From contig JARWKL010000042.1 of assembly GCA_029961685.1 (NCBI GenBank), positions 124,001 through 188,000 on the forward strand: DNA of 64,000 bases. The letters are read 5' to 3'. Positions within the stretch are counted from its first letter, which is position 1, and the number at the start of each line of letters is the position of its first letter. This document shows, piece by piece, positions 46,301 through 57,022 of this stretch. The DNA is from Aristolochia californica (taxonomy: Eukaryota; Streptophyta; Magnoliopsida; Piperales; Aristolochiaceae). The notes beneath the pieces were generated by a model. It was given only the letters and a program-made list of their open reading frames with translations, ran no database searches and had not been told where the DNA came from. The position numbers were made by a program, and so were the translations under genes.

Positions 46301-46917
46301 AACTTCTAATTGTTGATTTACCTCATGAGTGACTCAACTGTCCAACAACGCTACCAGCCAACCCTCCCTTTCCTCTTGCCTCGCTTTGAGCATCTCAACG
46401 AGCTTTGCAAGAAATTCCTCATTGTTGGATGAGTCCCTCATGCTTACCTGCTCTGATACCAAGTTTTTATGGTCCCGGACCATTGACCTCGTGACTCGAC
46501 AAAGAGAGAAATCATCTAGTGGTGTTGGGGTTAAACCAGGACGACCTGCTTTGCCTGGGCACCCTATGTTGGCGAGAAGGAGATGGAAGAAGGAGATAAG
46601 ATCAGGCTCATAGAGGGGAACCTGTACCCTTGTCTTCGTCAAGGAGAACACCGATCCTAGGGTTCTTTAGAGGAGAACACCGATCCTTTTCTAAGCAAAT
46701 TTAGACTTGTCTTCTTTCATTTCTGTGAGCCCTTTTAGAGGCTTACCAGGCAAGAGAATTTGAAGGTCAAAATTACAAGAATGCCATCATGGCTAAAACA
46801 CTCCTAACACTATAAATAAATAAGTAAAATAAACCCATTGAGTTATTAACTCAACCACTTAACTCATCTGCGTCATCTTTGAATGACTCGTCCCGCTATC
46901 GAGTCCACAATAGAAAC

Positions 46918-49618
46918 AAAGACAAGTCTATGGCACAATCGGTTGGGAGATCCATCCGCACAATCTCTTCATCTTCTTTTTCCTACTCTTAAAGAAAGGT
47001 CAAAATTAAATTGTGAAGTCTGTCAACTGAGCAAACACCAAAGGACTACATACTCACCTCATCCAGAACTTAAAAGTGTTGTTCCTTTTTCATTGATTCG
47101 CACAGATTTATGGGGGCCCTTGAGCGTCTCAAATATTTTCCAAGTCATATACTTTATTACATTTATTGATGATTTTACTCATACCACATGGTTATTTCTC
47201 TTTAAAAAACGTTCCGTAATACCATCCATATTTAAATCCTTCATGCTATGGTGCTCACTCAGTTTGGTCAGAAAATCAAAGTACTTCAGTCCGATAATGC
47301 CAAAGAATATACTTCCAAAGACCTTGACTCCTTTTGTCAAGAGAATGACATTATCCATCAAACATTGAGTGTCTACACCCCTCAACAAAATGGTGTAGCA
47401 GAACGGAAGAACCATCATCTTCTTGAGGTAGCTCGTAGTTTACTGTATACCATGAAAGTCTCATACTTTTATTAGCCGCATGCCATCCTTACTGCATGTT
47501 TTCTTATAAATAGGCTACCCTCTTCTGTTCTCGGTCATAAATCCCCATACTCCTTATTGTTGCCAGATGATGATCCTTTTTCACTTCCCTTGAAAGCCTT
47601 CGGGTGTCAATGTTTTATTCATATTACCTCCCCACAATACAGTAAACTTGATCCCAAATCTATCAAGTGTATATTCTTAGGATACTCTCGCATATAGAAG
47701 GGTTATATTTGCTATAATCCCACTCTCGAAAGGTTACTTGTGTCTAGGGATGTAACTTTTTTTAAAGTTTCTTCATACTACTCTGACAATGATTCTCCAA
47801 GTTTATCTTCAGTACCAGCTTCTTCTCGACCAGTTGTGACTTGGGTTATGGAAACAGTTTAACCCCCAGATAAATTGGTTGACACCACACTTGCTGAGTT
47901 TACGGATCTTCTCTTGTTTTTTTTGGCCCACAATATGATACTCATTCAATTGCCTTGAGAAAAGTACCCAAAACTTGCACTAGGCCCTCTACTTCTCACT
48001 CCATATCCAATTTTGTGTCTCACAATCATTTATCCTTTTATTTTGTCAATTTCTTTCATCTATCTCCTCCATATCAATCCCATAGTCCTATCAAGAGGCT
48101 CTTAAACATCCAGGGTGGAAGGTGGCAATGGGTGAAGAAATGCAGACACTCTATGAAAATCAAACATGGGCTCTAGTTCCTCTTCCATCATATAAGAAAC
48201 CTGTCAGTTGTATGTGGGTTTTTACTATGAAACACAATTTGGATGGGTCTATTGCTCACCTTAAGACTCGCTTTGTTGCTAAAGGTTATACCCAATGTTC
48301 TGGAATTGATTATGAGGAAACATTATCTCCGAAAGCCAAAATGAACTCGGTACGTATTTTATTATCTCTCGCTACTAATTCTTCCTGGCAGGTCTATCAA
48401 CTTGATGTTAAAAATGTTTTTCTTAATGGGGATATCAAGGAAGAAATTTATATGCAACAACCACCTGGATTTGTGGTTGAGGGGGAGTCAGTATGTTGAT
48501 TGAAGAAATCCCTTTTAAGGTTTGAAACAGTCTCCTCGTGCATGGTTTGATAAATTTAGCCAAGCAACTCATATGGGCCAGATTTCACAGATGTTTTTTG
48601 AATCACTCTGTATTTATTAAAGACACACCTAAAGGCAAAGTGATTTTGTCAGTATATGTTGATGATATTGTCTTAACTAGTCAAGATCTCGTGGGCATTT
48701 AGAAAACCAAGGAAAAAATTTGTGCAAAATTCAAGACAAATGATCTTGGACTACTTAAATACTTTCTAGGAATTGAAGTACTACAGTTCAGACATGGGAT
48801 TGTACTATCTTAAAGAAAGTATGTCCTTGATCTACTAGAGACGATAGAAATTATGGGGTGTAGACCAACAAAAACCCCAATGGACTCAAAATACAAAATT
48901 ATCTGCAGGTACTGGAGAAGATATTGATATTGGAAAATATCAAAGGCTTGTGGGGAAACTCATTTATCTTTGTGTAACAATGCCTGATATATCATATGCA
49001 GTAAGTGTCATGAGTTAATACATGCACAAGTCACGACTCAGTCATTAGAAAGCACTAGAAAATATTTGCGATATTTGAAAAAAGTTCCAAGAAGAGGGTT
49101 TCTCTATAAGAACCATGGTCACTTCAACATAGAAGGATTCTCATATACAGACTGGGCCAGATCCCTAGATGACAGAAAATCTACTTTAAGATATTGTACA
49201 ATGATTGGACGAAACTGGGTTACATGGAGAAGCAAGAAGCAGAATGTAGTTGCAAGGTCTAGTGTAGAAGCAGAATACAGGGCCATGGCACACATAGTTA
49301 GTGAGCTTCTATGGATCAAATCTCTTCTCACTGAACTCGGATTCTATAAAGAAGCTCCTATGGATCTATATTTCAATAATCAAGTAGCAATACAAATCAC
49401 ATCAAATCCGGTCTTCCAAGAGAGAACAAAGCACATTGAACTAGACTGCCATTTCATACGAGAAAATTTTTAAACTGACATATTATCTCTCAAACATATA
49501 TCTTCACAAAGCCAACTTGCAGACATTCTCACCAAACCAATCACTCATACGATCTCGTCCACCATCTGCAGCAAGCTAGGCGTTTACGATGTTTTCTCAC
49601 CCCCAGCTTGAGGGGGAG
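46918..49618 (+). pseudogene. Copia integrase, reverse transcriptase and RNase H (continuation of 35980)
   Basis: This resumes after the Gypsy element with the integrase zinc-binding region (SLWHNRLGDPSAQSLHLL, NCEVCQLSKHQRTTY) and catalytic core (RTDLWGPLSV near 47100, QSDNAKEYTS near 47290, TPQQNGVAERKNHHLLEVAR near 47380; D, D and E all present). Reverse transcriptase follows (ENQTWALVPLP near 48160, QLDVKNVFLNGDI near 48400, YVDDIVLT at about 48657) and RNase H (VEAEYRAMAHIVSELLWI near 49270). Stops occur at 47475, 48497, 48700, 48811 and elsewhere. The purine tract CTTGAGGGGGAG ends at 49618. Confidence 0.92.
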
Positions 49619-50171
49619 TGTTACAATGTGGGACACACCATGGTTGCACAAGTTGGTGGGACCCACCACGAGAATGTGAGATGGCATGATGGGCCATCAC
49701 ACGAGCTGGCATGAGTTGGAAAATTTGAAGATCAAGTGGGACCCATACTGATAACCACGAGTTGTTATCCTTATCACATGAGTTGGAAGATCAAGTGGGA
49801 CCCACCATGATAACTACAAGTTGGCATCATTATCATAGGATCACGTGCATCATAGAAGAGTTTGAGTTTGAGTTATTTAATTATGATAGACTTATCTTTA
49901 AGAGTTATAGTTTGGGTGTAATTAGGAGAATGGTAGTTTAATTGTACTTGGACTCTACTACTTTCCTCTACTTTAAATAGAGTTTCTTGTACTCGGATTA
50001 TAATAAGAAAGAAGTAGTTCTCCACTCCTCATCTCGCGAAGCCTTCCTCTCTAGCCTAAACTCTTCTCCCTTTTTATTTTCTCTTCTCACTACCTGAGAG
50101 CTCTCTCTCTTCTTTTTTCTTTCTCCCTCTCTGACCTTGCTCGAGATTTCGGTTAAGTCCTACATTCAACA
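49619..50171 (+). mobile_element. 3' LTR of the Copia element (TGTTACAATG family)
   Basis: A 553-bp LTR, TGTTACAATGTGGG ... CCTACATTCAACA, lies directly after the purine tract. Because the 5' LTR is missing (the element begins within gag at 35980), no target duplication can be checked. Confidence 0.9.
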
Positions 50172-50261
50172 ACTCTTACATGATCGTATAGAGTTTATAA
50201 TGGTATGAACAAATCATTTTTATCTTTTTTATAGATTACAATTTTTTTTATCCTTGCATCA

Positions 50262-50640
50262 TGTTAAAAGACACCTACGTGTGTAGGGGTGGCATGACTA
50301 GTAAATAAAGAGAACATTCATAGAGATAGTATAGGATTGTAATTATGCAAGCTAGTGTATGCCCTCTTATGTGTTTTTCCTTTTTAAGCATATAGCCCTG
50401 AAGGTTTTGTAATCATTGTAAACACTTTAATACAACTATAAATTCTACCTCAAGGCATGGGGTCGAGCATTCAAGCCTCTTCCTCTTACCTCAAATTTGT
50501 CCTTATACCTCTCTCTCTTTTCCTCTTCTTTCTTTCCCCGGTTTCCTCTCTCCTCTCTTCCAAGAGCTAGAGTTCCTCTCTTCTCTCCTTCCCATGAGAG
50601 AAATCAACATGGTATCAAAGCAAGAAAAGATATGAGATGG
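50262..50640 (+). mobile_element. LTR with primer site, another Copia-type family
   Basis: A 348-bp TG...CA sequence (TGTTAAAAGACACC ... GAAATCAACA, 50262-50609) is followed at once by TGGTATCAAAGC, an initiator-Met primer site with one change. Internal leader sequence follows to about 51568 and again at 52131-52176; it resembles that at 23250-23890. No partner LTR is visible in the window. 50640-51568 has no coding sequence. Confidence 0.75.
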
Positions 50641-51568
50641 AAAAGGAGAAGATGGAGAATAAATGGAGGAAGAAGAAAAAGAAAAAGGAAAAGAAAAAAA
50701 TGACTTTCTCTTTTTTCCTTTAGGCTTCTTTCCGAATTCCTGAATTTCATTAGATGTTTCACTCTGTTACTGTATGTTTTATAAAGAAAATTATATACCA
50801 TTGGAAAGACCTTTGAGTCTAGCTTTCAAATCTAAGAGAATTGTTCCTATTAGATTTTTTCTAGAGATATAAATCTACATCTAAATCAGAGAAGGTCAAC
50901 TAGCAGAAAAGTTACGAGTAGCAGTAGCTAGCCTCAACTTTCTGAACAGTTTGTACCAACATTACTGAGGATTTACTTTTAGAATTATATCTCAAAAGAA
51001 ATCTATTTAGAGTCTATTTTATAAAAAAAAAACTAGGATAGGAAAAAAGGGAACTCAATTCATGTCAATGCAAGGAGAGATGTTACAAAACAAACTAGGA
51101 AAAAGAAGAGATTTTTGGCCGAACAGACCTTTCTGTACTTCTGATATTAATATGTCCTACAATATAAATCACAATCACAAATGATTTTGACATAATTATA
51201 GACTTAAAGAGATTAAAACTAGACTTAAAGAGATTTAATTTGATACCTATTTTGACATAATTATTGAAACTATTATCACCTTTTGATTTTTTTCAATGTG
51301 TAACTTGACGTTTTCTTACAACAATGCAAATATATCCTTACATTTATATTGGATTGACATGAAATATTCTCCTTATGAAATTAAAATTTGATACGTTTCA
51401 TTAAATTGTAATATTTATTTATAAATATACTTCTTTTGAGAGAAAGAATTTAATAGATTTTGGGTTCTATAATATGATCGAACTGAATACTCTTTCTTCT
51501 TTAGCCAACATGAACATTCAATCTTCCAATATTGATATCTCCATCTAGAAAACTCAGATTTAGAATTG

Positions 51569-52130
51569 TGTTACAATGTGAGACCCACCATGGTGCTCGA
51601 GCAGGTAGGACCCACCATGAGGACGTGGTACACCTGGAAGTGTCCTCACCCAAGCAAGCACGAGTTAAGGAATTAAGAAGCACAAGCTAAAATGAGTTAG
51701 AAGTCTTGAAGATCAAGTGGGACCCACAAATATCTCACGAGCTAGCAACCTTATCAAGATGAGCTAGCCTCCTCCCTTATATTCACGTGAATGAAGAAAG
51801 AGTTCTAGTTCAACTCATTTTGGTCTTCTAGTAGATTGGTTTGAATAGACTTATCTTAGAGAGTTAGACTTGGAATGTAATTAGGAGTGAAAGGTTAATT
51901 GTATAAGGACTCAACATCTTCTTCTACTATAAATAAAGGTGTTGTAATTCTGAATTAATCAAGTTACACTTCTCCTTCTTGAGCAAATCTCTCTCTCTCT
52001 TTGCTTGGTGCTACCTCTTTTTTCTTTTATTTTCTCTTCTCTCTACCCGAGAGCTCTTCTTCCCTTTTCCTCTTTTTTCTTTTTTCGATCTCTTGCTCAG
52101 AATTATGGAAAAGGGATCCTAAATTCATCA
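51569..52130 (+). mobile_element. Solo LTR, TGTTACAATG family, without target duplication
   Basis: 562 bp, TGTTACAATGTGAG ... CCTAAATTCATCA. The flanks, ...TTAGAATTG and GTTTAATAGG..., join to match the uninterrupted sequence near 23685 (AAAATTGGTTGAATAGG), so no 5-bp duplication is left. A precise loss of one duplicate, or a recombination product, would explain this. Confidence 0.85.
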
Positions 52131-52514
52131 GTTTAATAGGTAATAAAATAGACTTATAAATATATGTTTTGACATATGTTATGAACCCAACAATACGTAG
52201 AGTCATGTAGACATCGTGGCTGAGTCAATTACTTAGTCATTTTGTTTACTTTTCAGGTTAAATGCCATAGAGGGGTAAAATTTTAATTTTTCCCTGAACC
52301 TTTTGATTTTAAAGTTAAATACCAAAGAGGGGCAAAATTGTATATTACTTTTGAACTTTGTGGACAGGAACCCTATTTAGAGGGGGAATGGAATGAAAAG
52401 AGACAAGTCTGAATTTAGATTAAATAGAGGGTTAGAGTTCACTAAATGAACTCGAGGGTTTTTAAACTTTTCTTTAGCTTGATTTTTTATTTTTATTTTT
52501 CTTCCATACTGATC

Positions 52515-52662
52515 GCCGTGTAAAATCAAGGGACTGTAACATTTGGTAACAGAGATAAAACAACAAGTGATTCATGGATCGTAAATGCGCCGTGTAAAAT
52601 CAAGGGACCGTAACATTTGGTAACAGAGATAAAACAACAAGTGATTCATGGATCGTAAATGA
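52515..52662 (+). repeat. 74-bp tandem duplication of LTR end and primer site
   Basis: GCCGTGTAAAATCAAGGGAC at 52515 recurs at 52589, with the following GTAACATTTGGTAACAGAG and CAAGTGATTCATGGATCG also repeated; I count essentially one difference. The element therefore has two LTR-end/primer-site junctions in a row. Confidence 0.9.
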
Positions 52663-52665
52663 AAT

Positions 52666-53519
52666 ATGCGTAGTACTATGCAAATAAATTTCAGCAGTGC
52701 TACACCAGTACACCCGTCCGTGATTAACACGGAATATAGGTTGCTGGAATTCGAGAAGCGTCGTAAAAAATTTCAGAGAGGAAAGTCGCCGAAGATGAAC
52801 AATCGCTGCTATTCATCGGCTGACCTCAAAATTCCAAGCAGGCAAATCCAGAGCAGAAGTCCCGAGCACCTGGAAACCCAAATTCGGACGGGTATGCTGC
52901 AAAAAATTTGATGATAATGACCGATTTGTGCTCTCGGCCAGATGCCTCCTTCGTCAACACTGTTGATGTTGTTCGCCATTGGGAAAAGTCTCCTAAGGGC
53001 ATTATTTTTGGCGACAACGGTGTTGGGAGGAGCTTCTGGATAAATATGAAAGTTGGCATCGCCTCCAATTCTCACTCAGCAGAAACACACCTCAACTCAT
53101 CGACATCAATGCCAGGTGAGTCTTCGAATTCCTCTATCCTGCGTGTACAAATTGGGGAAAGGCACCCTCTGTCTTGGGATTCCTGTCAACAACAGCATGA
53201 GGGCAGTGTGGAGGCTTCTTCCTGGGGGTATGGAAAATTGGGCTTCGAAAATTTCATTGTGGACGAGTTGGGTGTTCCAGGAACAGTTACTGCAAGGGGT
53301 TCTTCGAACTCTAGTGGGGACGGTAATGTGTATGGTGGTAGTAGGGGAGGTGGTTATGGTGCCCCTCCTGGCAGTGATAGAGGTTTTGGTGGTGATAAAT
53401 TTGGAAGTGGTGGCGAGAGCTATCCTGGGGGTGGTGCTATCCTAGAGCTATCCTGGGGGGTGGCGGGAGCAACGCTGCTCAAAATTATCAGGGCAGAAAG
53501 GTATGCTCAATCCTCTTAA
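52666..53519 (+). pseudogene. Unrecognised captured sequence ending in a glycine-rich stretch
   Basis: Frames 52666-52911 (81 codons) and 52908-53519 (203 codons, starting inside the end of the first) follow the primer region. The second has VVRHWEKSPKGIIFGDNGVG, then SSNSSILRVQIGERHPLS, then a glycine-rich tail ([38 protein letters not shown]) like those of plant glycine-rich RNA- or DNA-binding proteins. I do not recognise the rest. A CTATCCTGGGGG phrase is doubled at 53420-53460. The change of character at about 53300 suggests two donors. Confidence 0.45.
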
Positions 53520-53542
53520 CTAATCTAGAGCTCTATGAAGAC

Positions 53543-53815
53543 ATGGGAATTTCTGGAATGTGTTGGAGGGAGCTGACTACCATTGATTATGGGATCCTAA
53601 AAATAGTAACTCTTATGTTTGCTAAAAGGCTGGACAGAAAGGGGGAGTATGGGATGTATGTGCTCAGAAGTCTTATTGAACAAGGGAAGGTGAGGAATTA
53701 CAGTACTGTTGTTGGAATGTGTTGGAGGGAGCTGAATGCCGATGATAATGGGATCAACGAAATTTTAACTCCTATGTTTGAGAAAAGACCGAAAAGAAAG
53801 GGGGAGTGCTTTGAT
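53543..53815 (+). pseudogene. Unrecognised captured sequence with an internal repeat
   Basis: The open frame contains [18 protein letters not shown] and, 162 bp later, [18 protein letters not shown], each followed by a similar MF-KR--RKGE segment. The repeat of about 95 bp is visible in the DNA (GGAATGTGTTGGAGGGAGCTG at 53556 and 53718, less one base). The function is unknown. Confidence 0.5.
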
Positions 53816-54513
53816 GTTCTTATGGGAGGTGTTTCTGCTGCTGTATCAAAAATAGCAGTTGCACCAATTGAGCGGGTGAAGCTCTTGCTCCAGAATCAGG
53901 ATGAAATGATCAAAGCTGGCAGGCATTGGTGATTGCTTTGCAAGAACAATCAAGAATGAGGGTTTTGTATCTTTATGGAAGGGAAATACTACAAATGTTA
54001 TCAGTTACTTCCCCACCCAAGCCCATTAACTTTTGCCTTTAAGGATTATTTCAAGAGACTCTTCAATTTCAAGAAAGATAGAGATGGATATTGGAAATGG
54101 GTTGCTAGTAACTTGGCATCGGGAGGATGTGATGGTGCTTCTTCCCTTCTCTTTGTCTATTCACTTGATTATGCTCGAACCCGTCAAGCCAATGATGCCA
54201 AGGCTTCCAAGAATGGAGGTGAGAGGCAGTTCAATGGTCTTATAGATGTCTACAAGAAGACTCTTAAATCAGATGGCATTGCTGGTCTTTATCGTGGATT
54301 TAACATCTCCTGTGTGGGAATTAGTGACTACCATGGACTCTACTTTGGAATGTATGATTCCCTTAAGCAAGTGGTTCTAGTTGGCGAGATACAGAATAGT
54401 TTCTTCACAAGTTTCTTGCTGGGTTGCGGGATCACAATAGATGTTGGGTTGGCTTCCTACCCAATTGATATTGTTCGAAGAAGGATGATGATGACATCTG
54501 GTGTAGCTGTGAA
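53816..54513 (+). pseudogene. Captured mitochondrial ADP/ATP carrier fragment, intron-free
   Basis: ADP/ATP carriers exchange ADP and ATP across the inner mitochondrial membrane. The fragment begins [35 protein letters not shown], then after a small deletion and a frame change gives [56 protein letters not shown] and ends with the family signature RRRMMMTSG at about 54480. Three carrier repeats are represented, including a Px[DE]xx[KR] motif (APIERVK; later YPIDIVR). The plant presequence and the last 10-15 residues are missing. The lack of any intron across this span points to a spliced source. Confidence 0.9.
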
Positions 54514-54823
54514 GCTATCTAGGACCTTAAAATATGATTGTGTTAGTCCAAATAGTAAAGGTACACTTTGCCATGTTGTTGAGACTGATACTGATATAGA
54601 AATTGTTGAGACTCCAGGGTTATTTGTACACTTTGCTCAAGATAATTCACCAGAAAAACAGAGCGTGATTGAGACTGGTGTAAAATTGCAGGAGGTGTGT
54701 CAATTAGAGCAAGCTCAGGATGAAGTGGCAGGATGTGATTGGGAAAATTTAATGTCCAATGTTGCTGACCTTTTGATATTCAATGCATCTTTTACACCTG
54801 AAGCTTGTAGGGTGGAGAATTAG
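54514..54823 (+). pseudogene. Unknown host sequence fused in frame to the carrier fragment
   Basis: The frame that carries the ADP/ATP carrier continues after AVK without interruption into [59 protein letters not shown] and stops at 54821-54823. The 282-codon open frame 53975-54823 is thus a chimera. I do not recognise this acidic C-terminal part; its text suggests a plant nuclear or regulatory protein, but that is a guess. Confidence 0.6.
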
Positions 54824-55215
54824 AAACTGGTGGAACATGAAACTGAATTTTTTCTGCTCATGTTCTGGATTTGAAACGTCAAAGGTGAGTACCCTGCTTA
54901 GTCATGTTAATGAGCTGAAAGATATATTGAAGCAGGGATGAAATGAATATGAAAGGGCCTTCATTCTCGGTTGTGCTCCATTATTTGTCTCATTGACTTC
55001 TTGCATGGTAAGTGATGGTGCTCGATTGCTTCTGCCACTAACTACTGGCTCCAATAATGTTGTAATTGTTGTTTCTGTTAATGAACCAACCAGTATAAGA
55101 GCTTATGCACTCAGCTCAAAGGTGGATATGGATTAGATGACTGATAGGTTCGAGTGGCATGAAATCTGGCATGAGAATGATAATAGCAGTGAAGATAATC
55201 TTAAACAAGCAAAGG
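54824..55215 (+). pseudogene. Further unrecognised captured sequence
   Basis: Interrupted plus-strand readings such as LLLPLTTGSNNVVIVVSVNE and FEWHEIWHENDN precede the synthase fragment. They have coding-like composition but stops are frequent. I cannot name a source. Confidence 0.35.
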
Positions 55216-55625
55216 ATCGTGCAGTCAATATTTATGCAGAGATTCATGGCCATGGAATGTCAAGTGACGCTGGTCACATTACTCAGCCATATACTATTGG
55301 GAGGGGGGGCATTTTGGATATGACTACTACGCTACACTAGTCAGGGCTTCATCCGAATCCAGTGGATTATGTACATGCTCATGACACATCCACTACATTG
55401 GGTGATGTTTTTGAAGCCAATGCAAGTTCAGGGGTTTTGGCATTGTCTCAAAAAAAGGGTGCTACTGGTCATCTCCTTGGGGCAGCTGGGACGGTTGAAG
55501 CAATCTTTGTTGTCGTGGCACGACACTATGGAAGGGGTCAACCAACCATACATCGTCACCATGTAGATTCTGTTTTCCATGATGGTTTCAGGCCTCTGAG
55601 TGTTTCAAGGTGCAGCAAATTGAGG
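55216..55625 (+). pseudogene. Captured beta-ketoacyl-ACP synthase fragment (mitochondrial KAS-like)
   Basis: 3-ketoacyl-ACP synthases condense malonyl-ACP with an acyl chain in type II fatty-acid synthesis. The fragment reads AEIHGHGMSSDAGHITQPY, then after a stop and frame change HPNPVDYVHAHDTSTTLGD and KKGATGHLLGAAGTVEAIF, ending HRHHVDSVFHDGFRPLSVS. The two His of the thiolase-fold active site (in AHDTST and GHLLGAAG) are present; the N-terminal half with the catalytic Cys is absent. I judge it closer to the mitochondrial plant enzyme than the plastid ones from memory only. After 55625 the sequence returns to retroelement-like text. Confidence 0.85.
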
Positions 55626-56259
55626 GGGTTAGTGTTGTTGAGTCTTCTCAATCCCAGGAGGTTGATCTTGATGTTGTTGCCGTCATGCTGGAAAAGTGTG
55701 GGCAGTGCAACCTTGCCAATGGGGGGCTGCCTTGAGGGGCTGTTTCACACCAGCCCAGGACTGATAGAGGGCAGAAATGCTACTTGGGGAGATGTGGAGA
55801 CGTTTGGCATGCATCCCCACGTTTGACCTTGAGGACAAGCTCGTTCTCCAGGGGAGGTGTAATGTTATGAACCCAACAACAAGTTGGGTCATCCATACGT
55901 CGTGGCTGAGTCAATTACTCTGACTGAGTCAGTTACTTAGTCATTTAGTTTACTTTTCAAGTTAAATGCCATGGTGGAGAAAAATTATAATTTTCCCTTG
56001 AACCTTTGGATTTTCAAGTTAAATGCCATGGAGGGGCAAAATGGTAATTTTCTCTTGAACCTTGTGGACAGGAACCCTATTTAGAGGGGGAATGGAATGA
56101 AAAGAGACAAATTTGAATTTAGGTTAAACAGAGGGTTTGAGTTCTCCTAAACTAGCTCGAGGGTTTTCAAGCTTCCCTTCGGCTTGATTTTCTATTTTCT
56201 TTTTCTTCTTCCGTACGGATCGCCGTGTTAGATCTAGCGATCATAACAAAACATAAGAT

Positions 56260-56860
56260 ATATTTTAATATAAAAATAGAATAATTAAAAAAATAATTGA
56301 TGAAATGCTAACTCTTAAATCACTAATTTAATACATTAATAAAAATGAATAGAATAAATAAATATATATATTATTTTAATAATAACACAAGATAGATTTT
56401 TAAGTAGCATTAATTAATAATATAATTTAAAATTTTAAAATTTCATAGTTTAATTTATATTAGGAAATAAAATAATTAAGCAAAAATAATTAATCAAATG
56501 CTTACTTCAAAATTATTTTAATTACCACTCTTTAATAACTAATTTAATACAGTAATAAAAATGAATATAATAAATAAATTAATTAATAAATTATTAATAA
56601 CAAAAGATAGATTTTTACGAAGTATTAATTAATAATATATTTTCAAAAAAAATTAAAAAATAGTTTAATTAATTATAAAAATGAAATAATTAAACAAAAA
56701 TAATTTTCAAATGCTTACTTTAACAAAAATTTAATTACCACTCTTAAATTAATAATTAATATAGTATTAAAAATAATAAATATAATAAATACATAAATAA
56801 ATTATTTTATTAATAACATAAGATAGATTATTAATAACATATATATAATTAATGACTAAA
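56260..56860. repeat. AT-rich tandem repeat, about three units of roughly 240 bp
   Basis: Each unit contains TTAATTAATAATATA, AAATAATTAA-CAAAAATAATT, TCAAATGCTTACTT, AATTACCACTCTT, ATAATAAATA and AACATAAGATAGATT-like words in the same order. It abuts the 3' side of the Harbinger transposase gene. The AT-rich middle of the element at 6033 carries the same words, linking the two. Confidence 0.8.
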
Positions 56861-57022
56861 GAAAATGCTTGATAATGAACCGAATTACTCATACAAGTCC
56901 ACAATTTGTAACATAAAAGCAAATGTTTAGATAACAACAAGTTTGTGCCTTTGATATTAAAATCATCCAGTTAGTAAATATGAAACACAACATACTTGTT
57001 CAAAAGCAGTAAGATACAGCAA

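Larger units (their letters stand above)
37328..46912 (-). mobile_element. Gypsy chromodomain-type element, minus strand, nested in Copia
   Basis: LTRs lie at 37328-37776 (3' LTR) and 46465-46912 (5' LTR), with target duplication GAAAC at 37323-37327 and 46913-46917. On the minus strand each LTR begins TGTTGTGGACTCGATAG or a mutated form. The primer-site complement CTCTGATACCA at 46451 abuts the 5' LTR, and the purine-tract complement CCCCCCC at 37782 abuts the 3' LTR. The internal order on the minus strand is gag, protease, reverse transcriptase, RNase H, integrase, chromodomain-like end. It is interrupted at 38427-42755 by another element. It is the same family as 57576-62919. Confidence 0.93.
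52177..56248 (+). mobile_element. Non-autonomous LTR element carrying several host gene fragments
   Basis: The 5' LTR is 52177-52541 and the 3' LTR is 55863-56248, both TGTTATGAACCCAACAA ... ATAACA or GTAACA. A primer-like TTTGGTAACAGAG follows the 5' LTR. The segment before the 3' LTR has GAGGACAAGCTCGTTCTCCA and GGGGAGGTG, as in Gypsy ends. No gag, protease, reverse transcriptase or integrase is recognisable in the 3.3 kb between. Instead there are fragments of an ADP/ATP carrier, a beta-ketoacyl-ACP synthase, a glycine-rich protein and unknown genes, all on the plus strand. The flanks (ACATA left, AAACA right) do not match, so the element may be a recombinant. Confidence 0.85.

Noticed and set aside
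52809..53075. 88- and 80-codon minus-strand frames in the multi-gene element
   Set aside because: Adjacent recognisable fragments are all plus-strand, and these frames have no recognisable motif.
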